Both the position numbers and the translations under genes were made by a program. A stretch of DNA of 64,000 nt, from contig WARS01000036.1 in NCBI GenBank assembly GCA_008933995.1, positions 8,417,285 to 8,481,284 of the forward strand. Reading direction: 5' to 3'. Source of the stretch: Datnioides undecimradiatus. Taxonomy: Eukaryota > Chordata > Actinopteri > Lobotiformes > Datnioididae. This document shows, one piece after another, positions 1 to 12,700 of the stretch (positions are counted from its first letter, which is position 1; the number at the start of each line of letters is the position of its first letter). The notes under the pieces are model-generated. The model did not search any database. It had not been told where the DNA came from and was given only the letters and a program-made list of their open reading frames with translations.

Positions 1-3000
1 CCTTTAAAAGGCACATTCTCAGCAGACAGTCACACTCTCAGCTCCTTCCCCCACAAATGCAGATTAGGTTTAGAATTTATTTAACCCATCTTACCGACCA
101 CCAACTAAAATTCCACTGGATGCTATGAAGAATCCACAACACTTTCAAGCCAGACTTTCAGTTTTGATAGTTTGGCAGAAGGTTGACTTAGCTCCTGGAG
201 CCCCAGAGAGTTTCTCTACAAATCTAATGCAAAAACATCAACACTTTAACCCATACACTCTGGAGAGCGCGCCTTGACTCCTGGGTTTTGATTCAGAATT
301 GAAATGTTGGAGAATTGGCACATTGACCCTTGAGGATTTGTATTCACATGCAAATCCACAGCTGGTCTGTAACAAAAATAATTTATTCGACATGTATCAT
401 GATAACAAGGCTTGTGAGATGTGAAAAGCTCATTTTGTTGCTTCCATAGTCAGGCCAGTGGCTGTGTCTGTAAAGGTGGATGTGGAAGACCCACATGAGA
501 AGTGTTAACCTACAGAATGAATCTACAAACCAAGCCAATATACACTTTCAGATTGTGATACATGTACAATGCATATATGTTAATCCAACATTACCCCAGT
601 AGGAGTAAATAGGACATTTGTTGGGGGCCTATTTACAGCTGTGGATTAATATACGTTTGGTACGTTGTTCGGTTATGGCAGCAGTCAACTGAAAATAAAT
701 TACAACATCCGTGATCATCTTAATAAAGGAACCTGCAACTTCAACTGTGTCAGAGAAACAATGTATATGTACAACTAATGTGCAACAGTAGATATGTTTT
801 GAAGGAAACCTAATGCCAGGTTGGATCACATTTTCTATTAGTATAATGAGGAAATGTCATTAACTAACGTATTGGGCATGTTCCCAATGTGTTGACAAGG
901 ATTAATCAGTAGAGTCTTGACTGAAAAGAGTTTTCAGTTGCCTTCTGCCAAAATATTTAATATCACAACAATATATCTGCTCTTAAACTATTTTATGGTT
1001 ATGTTTAGCCACTCACAGCAGGTGATTAAGGTTAGAAAAAGAGTAAAGTCTCAACCTTAACCAAAATGATTTTTTTGCCTAGACCCACAAACAGATGGGA
1101 CTCTTACTGTTACTACAAAAACATTCAGTTCTATTAAAATGTAATGTCTATGAATCCTTGTTGACAGTGTAGCTCCAATCACTCAATAACAGGCAGGGAT
1201 GATACAGTCTATAAATGTTACTAGAAAATCTATACAGTTGGGTTTTTCTAAGAAAATAAAGAATTTCACCATATTTATCCTTAAAATTAAGAAAAACACA
1301 TTTTGCACTGTAAACACTGATTCAATGAAAATGTAACTGACCAGCCCCATAACAAATAACATTTTTAAACAATCATAAACATAAACATTTACCCACTAGC
1401 CTCTGATACTGACCCATGCACATTATGTATTTTCAGTTGTATCTGCTGCACTTTGACATTGTCCCATTCTGCTAGCGCCCTTGTAGAGCATATCATTTTG
1501 TTTCAGGTGGTTGAAACATTTAAAAAATTACATGCAACAGCAAATGTCTTTCTAGAAACAATGTCCTAGATATATTCACAGTATGTTCTGTGGATTGTCC
1601 AGGTAACTGAAAAATTGTTTCTGCAAAACATGCTGCTGGTGAGCTTTTACATATATTTATCAGTTGTACTGGGCAGGATGCAGAGGTTTCAGAGGTGGAT
1701 TTTTTGACACCTTGACCCTTTAAATTGGGTACTCTGCTGAGGAGTGCATAGATTATGAAGGGAAATGGATCATAATCACAAGAGATATGGCAGTGGGCTG
1801 TAAGAAATTGTATAGCATTATTTATCACATGATGGTAGTAGGATTAGTTCTAATTAACTTTTACTTGTATGTACTTTGCTAATTCTAACTTTTGTTGTAG
1901 TTGTGCATCACCTTACTTTTCCCCTCTAACAGATGAACGTCCTTAAAATCCTGTTTAACAGTTAAAAAACCTTGCTGTACATGTTGTGTGTGAAATTAAA
2001 ATGTTGACACAATGTTTCATGGTGAAATTTATTCCAAACATAACTTGTTCTCTCATGCATCTTCTCTGCGGCTAAATTCAGCGACTTGTGTTGATGATCA
2101 TTCCCACTCAGCACCATCAGTATTCCAGCGTGCTGCACGAGGTGTGGTGCAACCATCAACAGGCACAAAAACAGAATGATAAACAACTTAATCTCACCTC
2201 TAATCATGCTTGTGCCGAGTGGTAAGTGAGTCACATGAAAGAGATGCCAAGATAGTTGTGCCTATGCTTAAATGAGCATAGCTTACTGTCTGTCATTTCA
2301 ACCTCTGCGTAAATTACGACAGGTATGATTTTACACCAACAGAATAATGTGCTTTCAAGTAAAAATCAATTCGTCATGAAACAACCAATGCAATCCAAGT
2401 GTTTTTAGTGCCAACAAAAGCAGCAGAGATTGCGGTTCATTCCAGGGCAGGTGCAATGGTCTCATTAGAGAAAGTTATCCATGACAAAGTCGTCAGCTTC
2501 TACAAAAACAAGGCAGTCAAAGCCACACATTAGGATGTGGCCTATTTATGCGAAATATGAACCACCCTCTCATTTAGAGTTCAGATCACATTAAATGGTA
2601 TGACTGTGACAATGCAGACACAGTTGTCAATAGCGGTCCTTTCCTGAGGTTTTAACATAGAGTGAATGATAATTAGTTTCCCTTTGTTGTCCTTATCTCT
2701 TACCTGCAGAAATGGCCAATTTATGCAGGCTGCACCCTGGCCAGGCAAAGTTGATGCTCCCCAGAGGAGGAAAGCAGCCATGTTTCAGACAATGGAAATG
2801 AACTCGGGGACAACTCAAGGTTGATTTAGATCCTGGGCAACATGGAATTAAATGAGGAACCAGGCCACACAGTTCTTGCCCTAATGTTGACTCAGCTTCC
2901 TCTCTGAGTTACTTGCACAGGGTACGTGCATCACCAAGGAGCCCCATGCGTCGCTGAGATCTGGTCAAGTGAGAATGAAAATGCAAATGTCATATTGTTG

Positions 3001-3756
3001 AAATGCTGAGTGAACTAAATGTCAGTCCATCTTTTTCAATATGAGATATGAGATTGATGTGGATAGGCTATTGAAGGCAAGTGTGATAGCTGCAGAAGGC
3101 AGGTTATACCAACAGCTGTGATATTTGAGCTGTGAAATAAGCCTTGTTTTCTTTCAGAGGCATAAGTAATTCTCTTATGTCCTTTACAGAGATTATCCTG
3201 AAAACACCCACGGTCTGTCTTTTATTCTATCCTCTGGCTCATAATGATAACAAGGAGACAGGTGGTATTGTTTTCAATTATTGATAAAAATCTTTAGTTC
3301 TGAATATCCAAAGAGCTCCATTGATACCCAGAACATACCACTCTGAGGGGAAGAAACCAGGTTAATCTCTTTTTTTAATGTCATCTTTAATTTTACATTT
3401 TCCACACCGTGATGCACATCTGATCCACTTCTCCCATAGATTGACCACTTGTCAAGTCCGCACTGCCTCTACTACATCCCAGCCAAACACGTTTCATCGA
3501 TCTATTCATAATCCCCCAGTTCACATCCACATGTATTAGGAGCAACATCCACCAGCACGTTTTCCCTCTGATGCTGCTGCTCTGTGCGCGCACATCAGTA
3601 AATGAATCACGTAGCACTAGAACAGCCCTTCTTCATGCGATCTTGCCAGACCTATTGGAGAAACCCCCCCAAGGCAAGATCTGTCACTGTTCACTCATTT
3701 GCTGGAAGACGATCAGAAACTATGTTAAATGCACCAAGAAAGACACTGGAGTCTGT
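1..3756. other. Upstream non-coding sequence of pcdh17
   Basis: No reading frame here looks like a protein: all are short, lack recognisable domains, and several begin at non-ATG codons. The sequence is AT-rich, unique-looking and free of long simple repeats. It is best read as the distal and proximal upstream region of the protocadherin gene that starts downstream. Base composition becomes richer in CpG after about 3580, as expected near a promoter. Confidence 0.6.
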
Positions 3757-3763
3757 TATAAAG
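3757..3763 (+). promoter_or_regulatory. pcdh17: TATA-like box, probable pcdh17 core promoter
   Basis: TATAAAG lies about 970 bases upstream of the pcdh17 start codon. It is followed about 25-30 bases later by CCAGTCAGATC, where transcription could begin (around 3780-3790). The following kilobase carries CpG-containing, non-repetitive sequence that fits a long 5' UTR, which PCDH17 has in mammals. The start site itself is inferred. Confidence 0.45.
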
Positions 3764-3784
3764 GCGTCGAGAGGATTCCAGTCA

Positions 3785-4732
3785 GATCTCACTGCGAAGG
3801 GAGCAGGTTTCAACAGTTGACGCGGAGAGAACTGAGCGCAGGAAAAGCGATTAATTTTGATTATCTGAAATCTTCCTGCTCCCCCTTTTTTTCGCGTTTT
3901 TCTTTTTTTCTGTGTGTTTTTTGGCAACGTTCACGGGGGCAGTGCAGATGAGCATTGTCCGAATGAAGGATGCAAGAGCACTGGGTCCAATTGGACTGGA
4001 TTATGGGATTACTGGACTGATTATAGGACAATCATCGGGCAAAAGTCGCAGCCGTGCTATAGATGCTCTTGAATGACGGGAACACAAAAGGTTGGACGGG
4101 ATTAACAGCTCTATATCCTGCTTTTATTCTACTTTGTGGCATGGGCAGACGGTATACGCTACGCGAGCAGAACCCATATGCAACAGTGTGCCGCACAGGA
4201 AAAAAAGTAAATGCATCGTGAATGGTAACATCGGACAATGCTGCATTTTGAACGGGCATGTCAGTATTTGCTGTAGCCTAGGTGTAGATGTCGCATGAGG
4301 GCAATGCGCTTTTGTAAGCTACGGTCTAACCTTCACCACAGAGATTCAAACGCTTTAACCTTGGATGCAGTAGGGAATATTAATACTTTATAGTCATCGA
4401 TTATTCATTAAGTCCCCCCGTGAGGAAAAACAAAGCATTCTCTCGTACACTATGTTGAATTTGATCTTTAATTCATGCATTAGGTGTCGTCGGGCGGTCA
4501 TCTTTGTTTACAGAAAGAGTTCATCATAGCCGAACGGTATGTGAAAGAGGTTAAAATACCGATTAAAAGGCAATAACCCTTCACAGCTCGATTTAATATC
4601 CAATTAGTGTGGGATCGGCGTCAACCACATGCCTGGTTTGGGTTTAGTCCTCTAGGTTTGCCGTAATCAACAGGTTGAAAGTCAACGAGGATTTTTTTTC
4701 TGTCTGCCACTACCGCATATCCAGTTGAAGGG
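3785..4732 (+). other. pcdh17: Probable 5' UTR of pcdh17, with upstream ORFs
   Basis: This is the sequence between the inferred start site and the protocadherin ATG. I see no clear intron, so it may be part of exon 1. It contains several upstream ATGs. The longest ATG-initiated upstream frame I checked runs 3948-4076 (42 codons plus TGA) and ends well before the main start. The main ATG sits in GGGATGC, only a moderate context. Confidence 0.45.
3948..4076 (+). other. Upstream ORF in pcdh17 leader (42 codons)
   Basis: ATG at 3948 is followed by 41 more sense codons and TGA at 4074-4076. The peptide has no recognised domain; it is basic towards its end, with a GKSRSR stretch. If the leader is transcribed as inferred, this frame would be translated before the protocadherin start and could lower its translation. 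It may equally be a chance frame. Confidence 0.3.
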
Positions 4733-7201
4733 ATGCGTCTCTCTGTACCCATTTTCTTTCTGCTGTGGGTTAAAGCCCTGACATTGAAAAATCTCAATTA
4801 TTCTGTCCCGGAGGAGCAAGGACCTGGTACTGTTATAGGTAATATAGCAAAAGATGCCGGATATGGGACCATGGAGAGAGGGAAAAAATCTAACTTCAGA
4901 GTACTGGAGAATTCTGCACCACATCTGGTGGATGTTGACCCGGAGAGTGGACTAATCTTCACCAAACAAAGGATTGACAGGGAAACGTTATGCAGGCGCA
5001 GCCCAAAGTGCCAGCTTTCCATGGAGGTGTTTGCCAATGACAAGGAAATATGCATGATCAAAATTGACATACAGGACATAAACGACAACTCGCCCAGTTT
5101 TCCTTCAGATCATGTTAATATTGATATTTCAGAAAACGCAGCTGCTGGGACGCGCTTCCCACTGACTATTGCACATGACTCAGATTCTGGGGAAAATGGG
5201 ATAAAAACCTACCAGGTCACAAGAGATGATTACAACACCTTTTCTTTGGATTTAAAAGTGAGGGGCGACGGGACTATATATCCAGAGCTGGTGGTTCAGA
5301 GACCTCTGGATAGGGAGGATCAGAGTCATCACACCCTTCTCCTCACAGCTATTGACGGTGGGGAGTATCCAAGATCAGGCTCCATGCAAATCAACGTCAG
5401 GGTGACTGATTCGAATGACAATAGCCCCGTTTTTGAAAAATCCTCCTATGTGATTGAGATTCCAGAGAATTCACCCCCTGGAAAAGTACTCATAGATTTA
5501 AACGCCACTGACCAAGATGAGGGAAGCAACGGGCAGGTGGTCTATTCCTTTACTGGATATGCATCAGAGAGAATCCAAGATTTGTTCTCCATTGACCCCA
5601 GTACTGGCGTCATTAAGGTCCAGGGAGAAATTGACTATGAAGAGAATCCAATCATAGAGTTTGACGTGCAGGCTAAGGATCTGGGACCCAACCCAATACC
5701 AGGCCATTGTAAAATTACTGTCAAAGTACTTGACAAAAATGACAACTCACCAATAATAAGTTTTGTCTCTGTTCGGCAGGGAGCCATCAGTGAGGCAGCA
5801 CCTCCAGAATCTGTCATAGCACTGGTGAGAGTGACAGATAAAGATTCTGGCCGAAATGGTCAACTTCAGTGCAGGGTGCTGGGAAACGTACCCTTCAGAC
5901 TGCAGGAAAATAATGATAATTTTTACACACTGCTCACAGACAGACCTCTGGACAGGGAAATAAAAGATGAATACAATGTAACAATAGTGGCGAGAGACAA
6001 TGGGATCCCTTCTTTGAACTACACTAAGTCCTTTACTGTGAAAATCTTGGATGAGAATGACAATGCACCACGCTTTACAAAGACAGTGTATGTGCTACAG
6101 GTGCCTGAGAACAACATCCCAGGGGAATATTTGGGCTCCGTTCTGGCCCACGACCCAGATGTTGGTCGCAACGGAACAGTGTCGTACTCCATTCTGCCAT
6201 CACATATCGGGGATGTTTCAGTGTACACCTACGTGTCTGTAAATCCCACCAATGGAGCCATATATGCCTCACGGTCTTTCAATTACGAGCAAACAAAATC
6301 TTTTGAGTTCAAGGTTCAAGCTAAAGATGGAGGATCCCCTCACATGGAGAGCACTTCTACCGTCAGGGTCAATGTCCTTGATGTCAACGACAATCTCCCA
6401 GTTATTATTCTCCCCCTTCTGCTGAATGATACAGCAGAAATCCCAGTGCCTAGAAATGTTGGTATTGGATACATTGTGGCTACAGTGAAAGCAGTGGACC
6501 ATGACCACGGAGAGAGTGGCCATTTGACCTATGAGATCACAGAGGGAAATGACGAGCACCTGTTTGAGATGGATCCAGTGGGAGGAGAGGTCAGGACTGC
6601 CCATGCTCTTTGGGAAGAGGTTGCCCCAGTAGTTGAGCTGGTGGTGAAGGTAACTGACCATGGCAAGCCCCCCTTATCTGCCGTGGCTAAGCTGGTCATT
6701 AAGGCGAACACGGAAACGGCAGCAGGAGGGGGTTCCAGCGCGAGCGGGGAACAGCAGCACTGGGATGTATCCCTGCCCCTCATAGTTACCCTCTGCATTA
6801 TCTCTGTCATGCTCTTAGCAGTCATGACCGCCATCGCTGTCAAGTCCAAGCATCAAGATAAGGAGACTGGGAATTATAACTGCCGCATGGCTGAGTACTC
6901 CAATCCTCCAGTGGGGAAAGGCAAAAAGAAAAGGATCAACAAGAGTGACATCATGCTGGTGCAGAGTGAGATGGAGGAGAGAGATTCTGGGAGCAGAATG
7001 AATGTGGTGAGCAGCCCATCTCTCATCACTTCACCAATATGTTTTGACTACCAGAGCCCTCTGCCACTCACACTGCCCAGGTCAGAGGTCATGTACCTGA
7101 AAACCACCCCAAACAGCCTGACAGTCCCCAGGGCAGGTTGCCACTCCAGCTTTGCGGGGCTTAGCACAGACACTCCAGCGAATAGGATGTCAGTGATACA
7201 G
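4733..7201 (+). CDS. pcdh17: pcdh17 exon 1: ectodomain, membrane segment, proximal tail
   Basis: The exon holds 823 complete codons from ATG 4733 to CAG 7199-7201, followed by the donor GTAAGG (phase 0). As in other delta-2 protocadherins, this one large exon encodes the signal peptide, all six cadherin repeats, the transmembrane helix and the first part of the cytoplasmic domain. The ATG is chosen because it directly precedes a hydrophobic signal sequence and an in-frame match to PCDH17. Reading on past the donor adds 34 unrelated residues to a stop at 7304-7306. Confidence 0.95.
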
Positions 7202-9732
7202 GTAAGGATGCTGCTTGCACTGTATTCTTTATCTGCCCTTTATTCTTGCTTATCTGCACACGCTGCTTTGCCACACAAATCTGACAAAAGAAAAGTAATC
7301 GACTGAAAAAGAGAAACTCTGTCACTGTGAGCAGACATCATTATTATCGCTTTTTCTTTCCTGTTATGACAGTGAAATATTCTCTGCATGATCCAGCAAC
7401 TTAGCACTGGAATGTTTTAATGTGTTGTGAACTGCATTTCACTAAAGACAGTCTTTTGCGATGCATTTCAGGAATCAGAATCATTTAAGAAAGTGCTCCA
7501 TTGTAAGTCTTCTCTTGCAAAATGGTACAGGTGGTCTGCATAATGAGAAAGTCCTCTCAGTTAGGCATGCAAACAGTGTGAGTCTTGAACAAGGCTGCTG
7601 TGACCCTGCCAGATCCACTGCTATAGAGTGAAAACAAAACCCTGCCTGAAATGTGGGATTGGACAGGTGTTTGAGCAGCTTGTCCGATCACATTACTGAA
7701 CCAATGTGCACCAGACAGCTAGATGCACACAGCATAACCTTACAATCGCATTTTTCGCTCCCCACAAATATGGGCCAGATCCACCCATCCGCATCCAAAG
7801 TTGGCACGATAAGGCCATTAATAGGGTCCAGCCATGCCTTGTAGAGATGCTGGGGTTGTATCCACGAGCCAGCTAACATGCTAATTTGACAGCATGGGCT
7901 TGTCGTGATGTTTAGCACAGCAGAATTATCTGTTGTAAACGATGTAAATATCTAGGACAGTCTCACAGACAGTCTCATTTGGAGATGATAACACAGATGA
8001 CAAGGCCTGGCACTGTCACCAGTCACTAGGGTATGTGGGTGTGATCAACACAAACACATTATTCTCAAGATGGGGGAAAAAAAGGATGCTGGTGACAGTG
8101 GCTAATGCTTTGCTCCTTTGCCTTGCCAAGGAGTCACATATGGTCACGATGGAGATTTGTTCTTATCATGCCGTCAATACTGGCAGGTGCTCTGTTGCTT
8201 TTAGTGACATCTTTCAGGTCATCCAATAAAGAAATAAGAATCTCAAACTATTTCTTTTCCAGTTTGAATTTCATGTTACTCGGGCTATTGTTGAAAATTG
8301 CATGAAACTTTTGGCCAATGCAAAATATTATTTTCCTTTCATTTCTAGACGGAAAATTTTCCCTCAGAACCCAATTATGCTGGCAGCAGGCAGCCATTTG
8401 TTCAAAGGTAAGAGCTTCATCCAAATGCTTCCTGACCAGTGCATTTAGCTTCCTCATCCTTGTATCAAGCCAGCTGACTATGGCTATCAAATAGCAGTAC
8501 TCACGCAGAGGTAATAGCAAGTTATGTTTTTTTTTCTCTCTCTCTTCTTCTATTCTGCCGCAGCTCAACATTTAAGGATGCAGAACGAGCAAGCCTCCGA
8601 GACAGTGGCCATGGTGATAGTGACCAGGCTGATAGTGACCAGGATACTAATAAAGGCTCACACTGCGACACGTCTGCTAGGGAGACCCTCAAGATGAAAG
8701 CAACAGCAGTTAATGGCCAGCCTTTTGAACAGGGTGAGTGGATGCACTCTCTTCCTGACATCTTGAAGATGTCTAACTGACTCTTGTACTAGACATTGTT
8801 TATACTTTATGCACTGAGAACATGCATGCATCTGTCTGGTGTTTTAAGTGGAGGTCCACTGGCCCCTGGGGCAGAGGACACACAAAAATATTTAACACAG
8901 AAGCAGTAAATCCAGATTGATTATAGTTGCAGGTAGTGTTATCTTATACCACTTTACATTGCAGACAGCCTGAGCTGTGTTTCAAAGCTGAAGTGAAGGC
9001 ACCAGAGTGGAAGGTAGATGGTAGTTTTACAGGATAAAAGAGTCCATTGGCTGAAGGTAGAACGTTCAAACATCTTCTGTCTGATTTTGCCATCAAACAA
9101 ACTCATATGCATGGCAAAGTGTACCTCCGTCTGTGTCTCTTTTGATCACGTCATTATTTGAGCACAGATTCACTGCATGCATGTCTTGAATAACACGACA
9201 GAGACAAGAAAGCATGATAGACACTTGCAGCGCAAAATGACAGGTATTTCTGGTGCAACATGACAAGAGTCTTTCCACCTTTTGCTTGGAAAGATTTTCT
9301 CAGTTATTATCAGGTTTGCAGTGGTTACACTGTTTTCAGAGGAGCTTTGCTTTATGACTGAAAATAGAAATGTTAAATTTTATTTCACAAATCTGAGAGG
9401 ATCCACACTGCCAGGAGTATAATCAGAGATGATTGTCAATCTGTTGCAACCTGCCTGACCTGATAGGGACTGATATATTTAGCTATTGTGTGGATATAAA
9501 CTGAAAATATGAAAGCTACTCTCCCTGGTAAGATAAAAGATAATGGGGGACTTGAGTGAAGTGGTGATGTTTCTCATTTCCTTGTGTGAGCCTTGGAAGA
9601 GAATAGCTCTGGTCATCAGGTCCCTGTGCAGTACTTTCCACACCATTTACATTGCTATGAACTGTTTGTTTGTGGCATGCTCAGGAGGGCAGAGATGGAA
9701 ACACTCTTGCGGCTGCCAGAAGGATGTGTGAA

Positions 9733-9764
<32 letters not shown>

Positions 9765-12700
9765 ACTTTTGTATGTATGTGCAAGTGTGTTTGTGTGTGT
9801 GTGTGTGTGTGCCTGTCTGTGAGTGTGTGTGCTGTGTGTGTGCTGGAATTATGGCAGACCAAACTTGACTCTGTGGGAGGTGTAAATTCAATCACAATTT
9901 TTTTTCGCAGCACATTTCTGAATCTGATTCAGCCCAAGTTCTAAGGCCAATCAAATGGACACATATTGAAAGAGATGTTTAGTGCATGTGAGACTGAATA
10001 TTTACATGTGCAGCACTGATGCCTGCTTGACAGGAATGTCAGTTAATTTATAGACATGCATACGTAAGATAAGAGAAATGCAAAGATGTGAGGCGTCGCT
10101 TTTAATATTAATAGGGTTTGTGGCAATAGTGGCAATAGGGTTTGCTAATGCCTCTTCTGTTTGCACGTGAGAAATTTAGTTAAGGAGCAAACCTAATGGT
10201 TAGCTTGACTGGTTTTTTTCTCTCTGGGTTGGCCAGTTCAACATTAAAATGGTGTCACTGTCTGCTGACTGCTAGATGGAAGATCTACATTATGCACCGT
10301 GCGTTCGACCTGATCACACAAAAACATCACCCTCCAACCCACACACTCCTTCTGTCTCTTGCTCACACACACACACATACATACAGGTACATTTATTGAA
10401 CAACAAAGCCGCTGTTGTGCAGATTTTGACAAGATAGCGCTATTATCCAAAATGGAGACACCACAGAATTTTTGTTCCAAATGCACCAACACAAAAGCTT
10501 GCGGGTTAAGTAGTATTGCTTTTATGTCTTTACCTTTACCATCCCTCTAGTCTCCTGGTTGCTTTGATACAGGTAATATATGCACCTGTGCAGCTTCCAC
10601 TATCATGCACTCTGAATATTTATTCACTCTCACAGACACCAGATGCACAGTGGGTATGTTGCTAGGCTTTCTCTGATTCTATTTATAATGGGCAGGCAGT
10701 TTCTTTGTTTTTGAGAACATGTTATTGTTCCATTCACAGTTGCCCATAAGATCACAGCTACTTTGTCACTTTGTCATGAATCTATTATGTGACTATGTAA
10801 ATGCAGTGGACTATATAAGACCATTGTGTAACTCTGTAATTTTAGAGCTATTATTCAACAAATTTTATTCAGTGATGGAATGGAAAATGGAAATGGAAAG
10901 CCAATGACAGGCACAATAGATGAAAGCACCCTTACTTCCTCATCTTCCTCCCTCTGCAATTTTGTTTTAAATAGTATAAATGATAAAGCTATGAACAGTA
11001 CTGTGATACATTGATTTTTTTTTTTCAAAATTGTTGCATGGAGTTAAAAGTTAAATTTAATACATTGTGTCAACTGATAAATTACAACATGTGATCATAA
11101 AGGTGTGATTATTGTGGCAGGAGACAGAATCTAAATCTTTATCTCTTACAAGCACTATGAATTGAATGTTATATAAACATGCAAACATGATCCTTAAATT
11201 GCTTCTGGTTATATGGTGAGACAAATAGCACAATGGCAAAAAATACCTTTCTGCGTTTTTGCTCAACCTTCTAAGCACATACATCCCTTTGCATCAGCAT
11301 CATCTGCTCGCTCCTCTGCAGTGGTGATAGGTACCATGGAAATGAATTCAGCATCTCTCTGCTTCTCCTTGCTTATGCTTATTGTTCTGGCCTTGCGTAT
11401 CTGTGCCTAAAAAATACTTTTCTCTATGGCGGTAGAAGAAAGACGAAGAAACACAAATGTGCGGGGCACAGAACTGTAATCTGGGGTGTAGATGCTTCAA
11501 AGCGCAGCACTTATAATACGCAGGATCTGCGTTGCGGTTTTGCCAAATCAAAGCCATCATTTAGTTCTCCCTTTTGATGTAAAATGCATTTTGAACTCAA
11601 ATGCATATTTTCTCTTGATCTTGGTCCTGACAAAGACAGCACCAGAATGGTTTATGCTGTGAATGTAACAGTGTAAGTTCACATAATATGTAACATGACA
11701 GGGAAAAAAGAATCTCAGCATGCAGCCTAGAAATTAGTTTCGGAAAGATGGCATATACTATGTGTGTACATAGGCACAGTTATGGGCTGATGCACTTGCA
11801 ATTAGTTATTAAGAAGACAGACTTTTCTCCTTTTACTTTACTGCAGACGTTATAATCACTACACCTGTTTAGTTGGATAAGTAGCCCCTGACCTGCTTGA
11901 TATAACGAAAAAACACAGTAATGATCATTGTGATTTAATGTTTTTGAAATCATTTAACTGTCCACATTTGTACCACGTATGAGTCACATTTATCTCATTT
12001 TTATATATTCTTATTTTATCAGATTATTTTATCTCTTTTTCAAGCGAGATCTGGTCAAGGCGGCAGCATAGAAACATTATATTTGAACAATATAGTTGTA
12101 CCGAGACTTTAAGTGTAGTATAGACAAAATCCAGTCAAGGTGCCTTAAAAAAAAGAAAACTATTGTCCATTTGAAGAGTGTCAACAGACTTTCCAAAACC
12201 TTCCAAAGTAAAGGTAAAATTATGAATGCAGAAGTGAGGACTGCTAATATCCAGATCCTTGAAATTGACTTAATTTCACCAATAGTAATCACCTCTTACA
12301 GATTCAAAGCAGGTTACTGAATGTATTGTTTATTAGACTCATGTCATTTTTAACCACTTTGCTTTCAATAAATGAGCACTATTCATATAATAGTTAATGT
12401 ATTATTTAACCAGATACCAATGTCTCCAAGGTTGAGAAATTTATATCAAATTTGCATCTGTTATATTATTGGTTTGTTTTCATGTTCATATTCTTTATGT
12501 AAAGCCAAAGAAGATAGTGTGCACATCCAACCACAGCTAGCTACATCCACATAATGACAGCCTGCATATGAGAGCAGAAGAGGAAGAGGGTTTTACATAT
12601 AATAAAATGTGCGACCTTTCTAAGATTGTAGGACTGGTATATTCCAGGTCATGCAATACATATTGCAATATTGGTGCTACGATTCAATGTGTTGCCATAA

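Noticed and set aside
3571..3951. 126-codon plus-strand frame overlapping the pcdh17 promoter
   Set aside because: It spans the TATA-like box, has no recognised domain, and is overlapped by unrelated frames on both strands. It is most likely a chance open frame in less AT-rich DNA.
7202..7306. Read-through of pcdh17 exon 1 giving a short isoform with 34 novel residues
   Set aside because: Some delta-protocadherins do have such isoforms, but no poly(A) signal follows closely and the added residues look random. The GTAAGG donor and the matching downstream exons explain the gene fully.
9593..9913. Frames on both strands rich in Ser-Leu, Val-Cys or Thr-His repeats
   Set aside because: They are translations of the TC/TG microsatellite.
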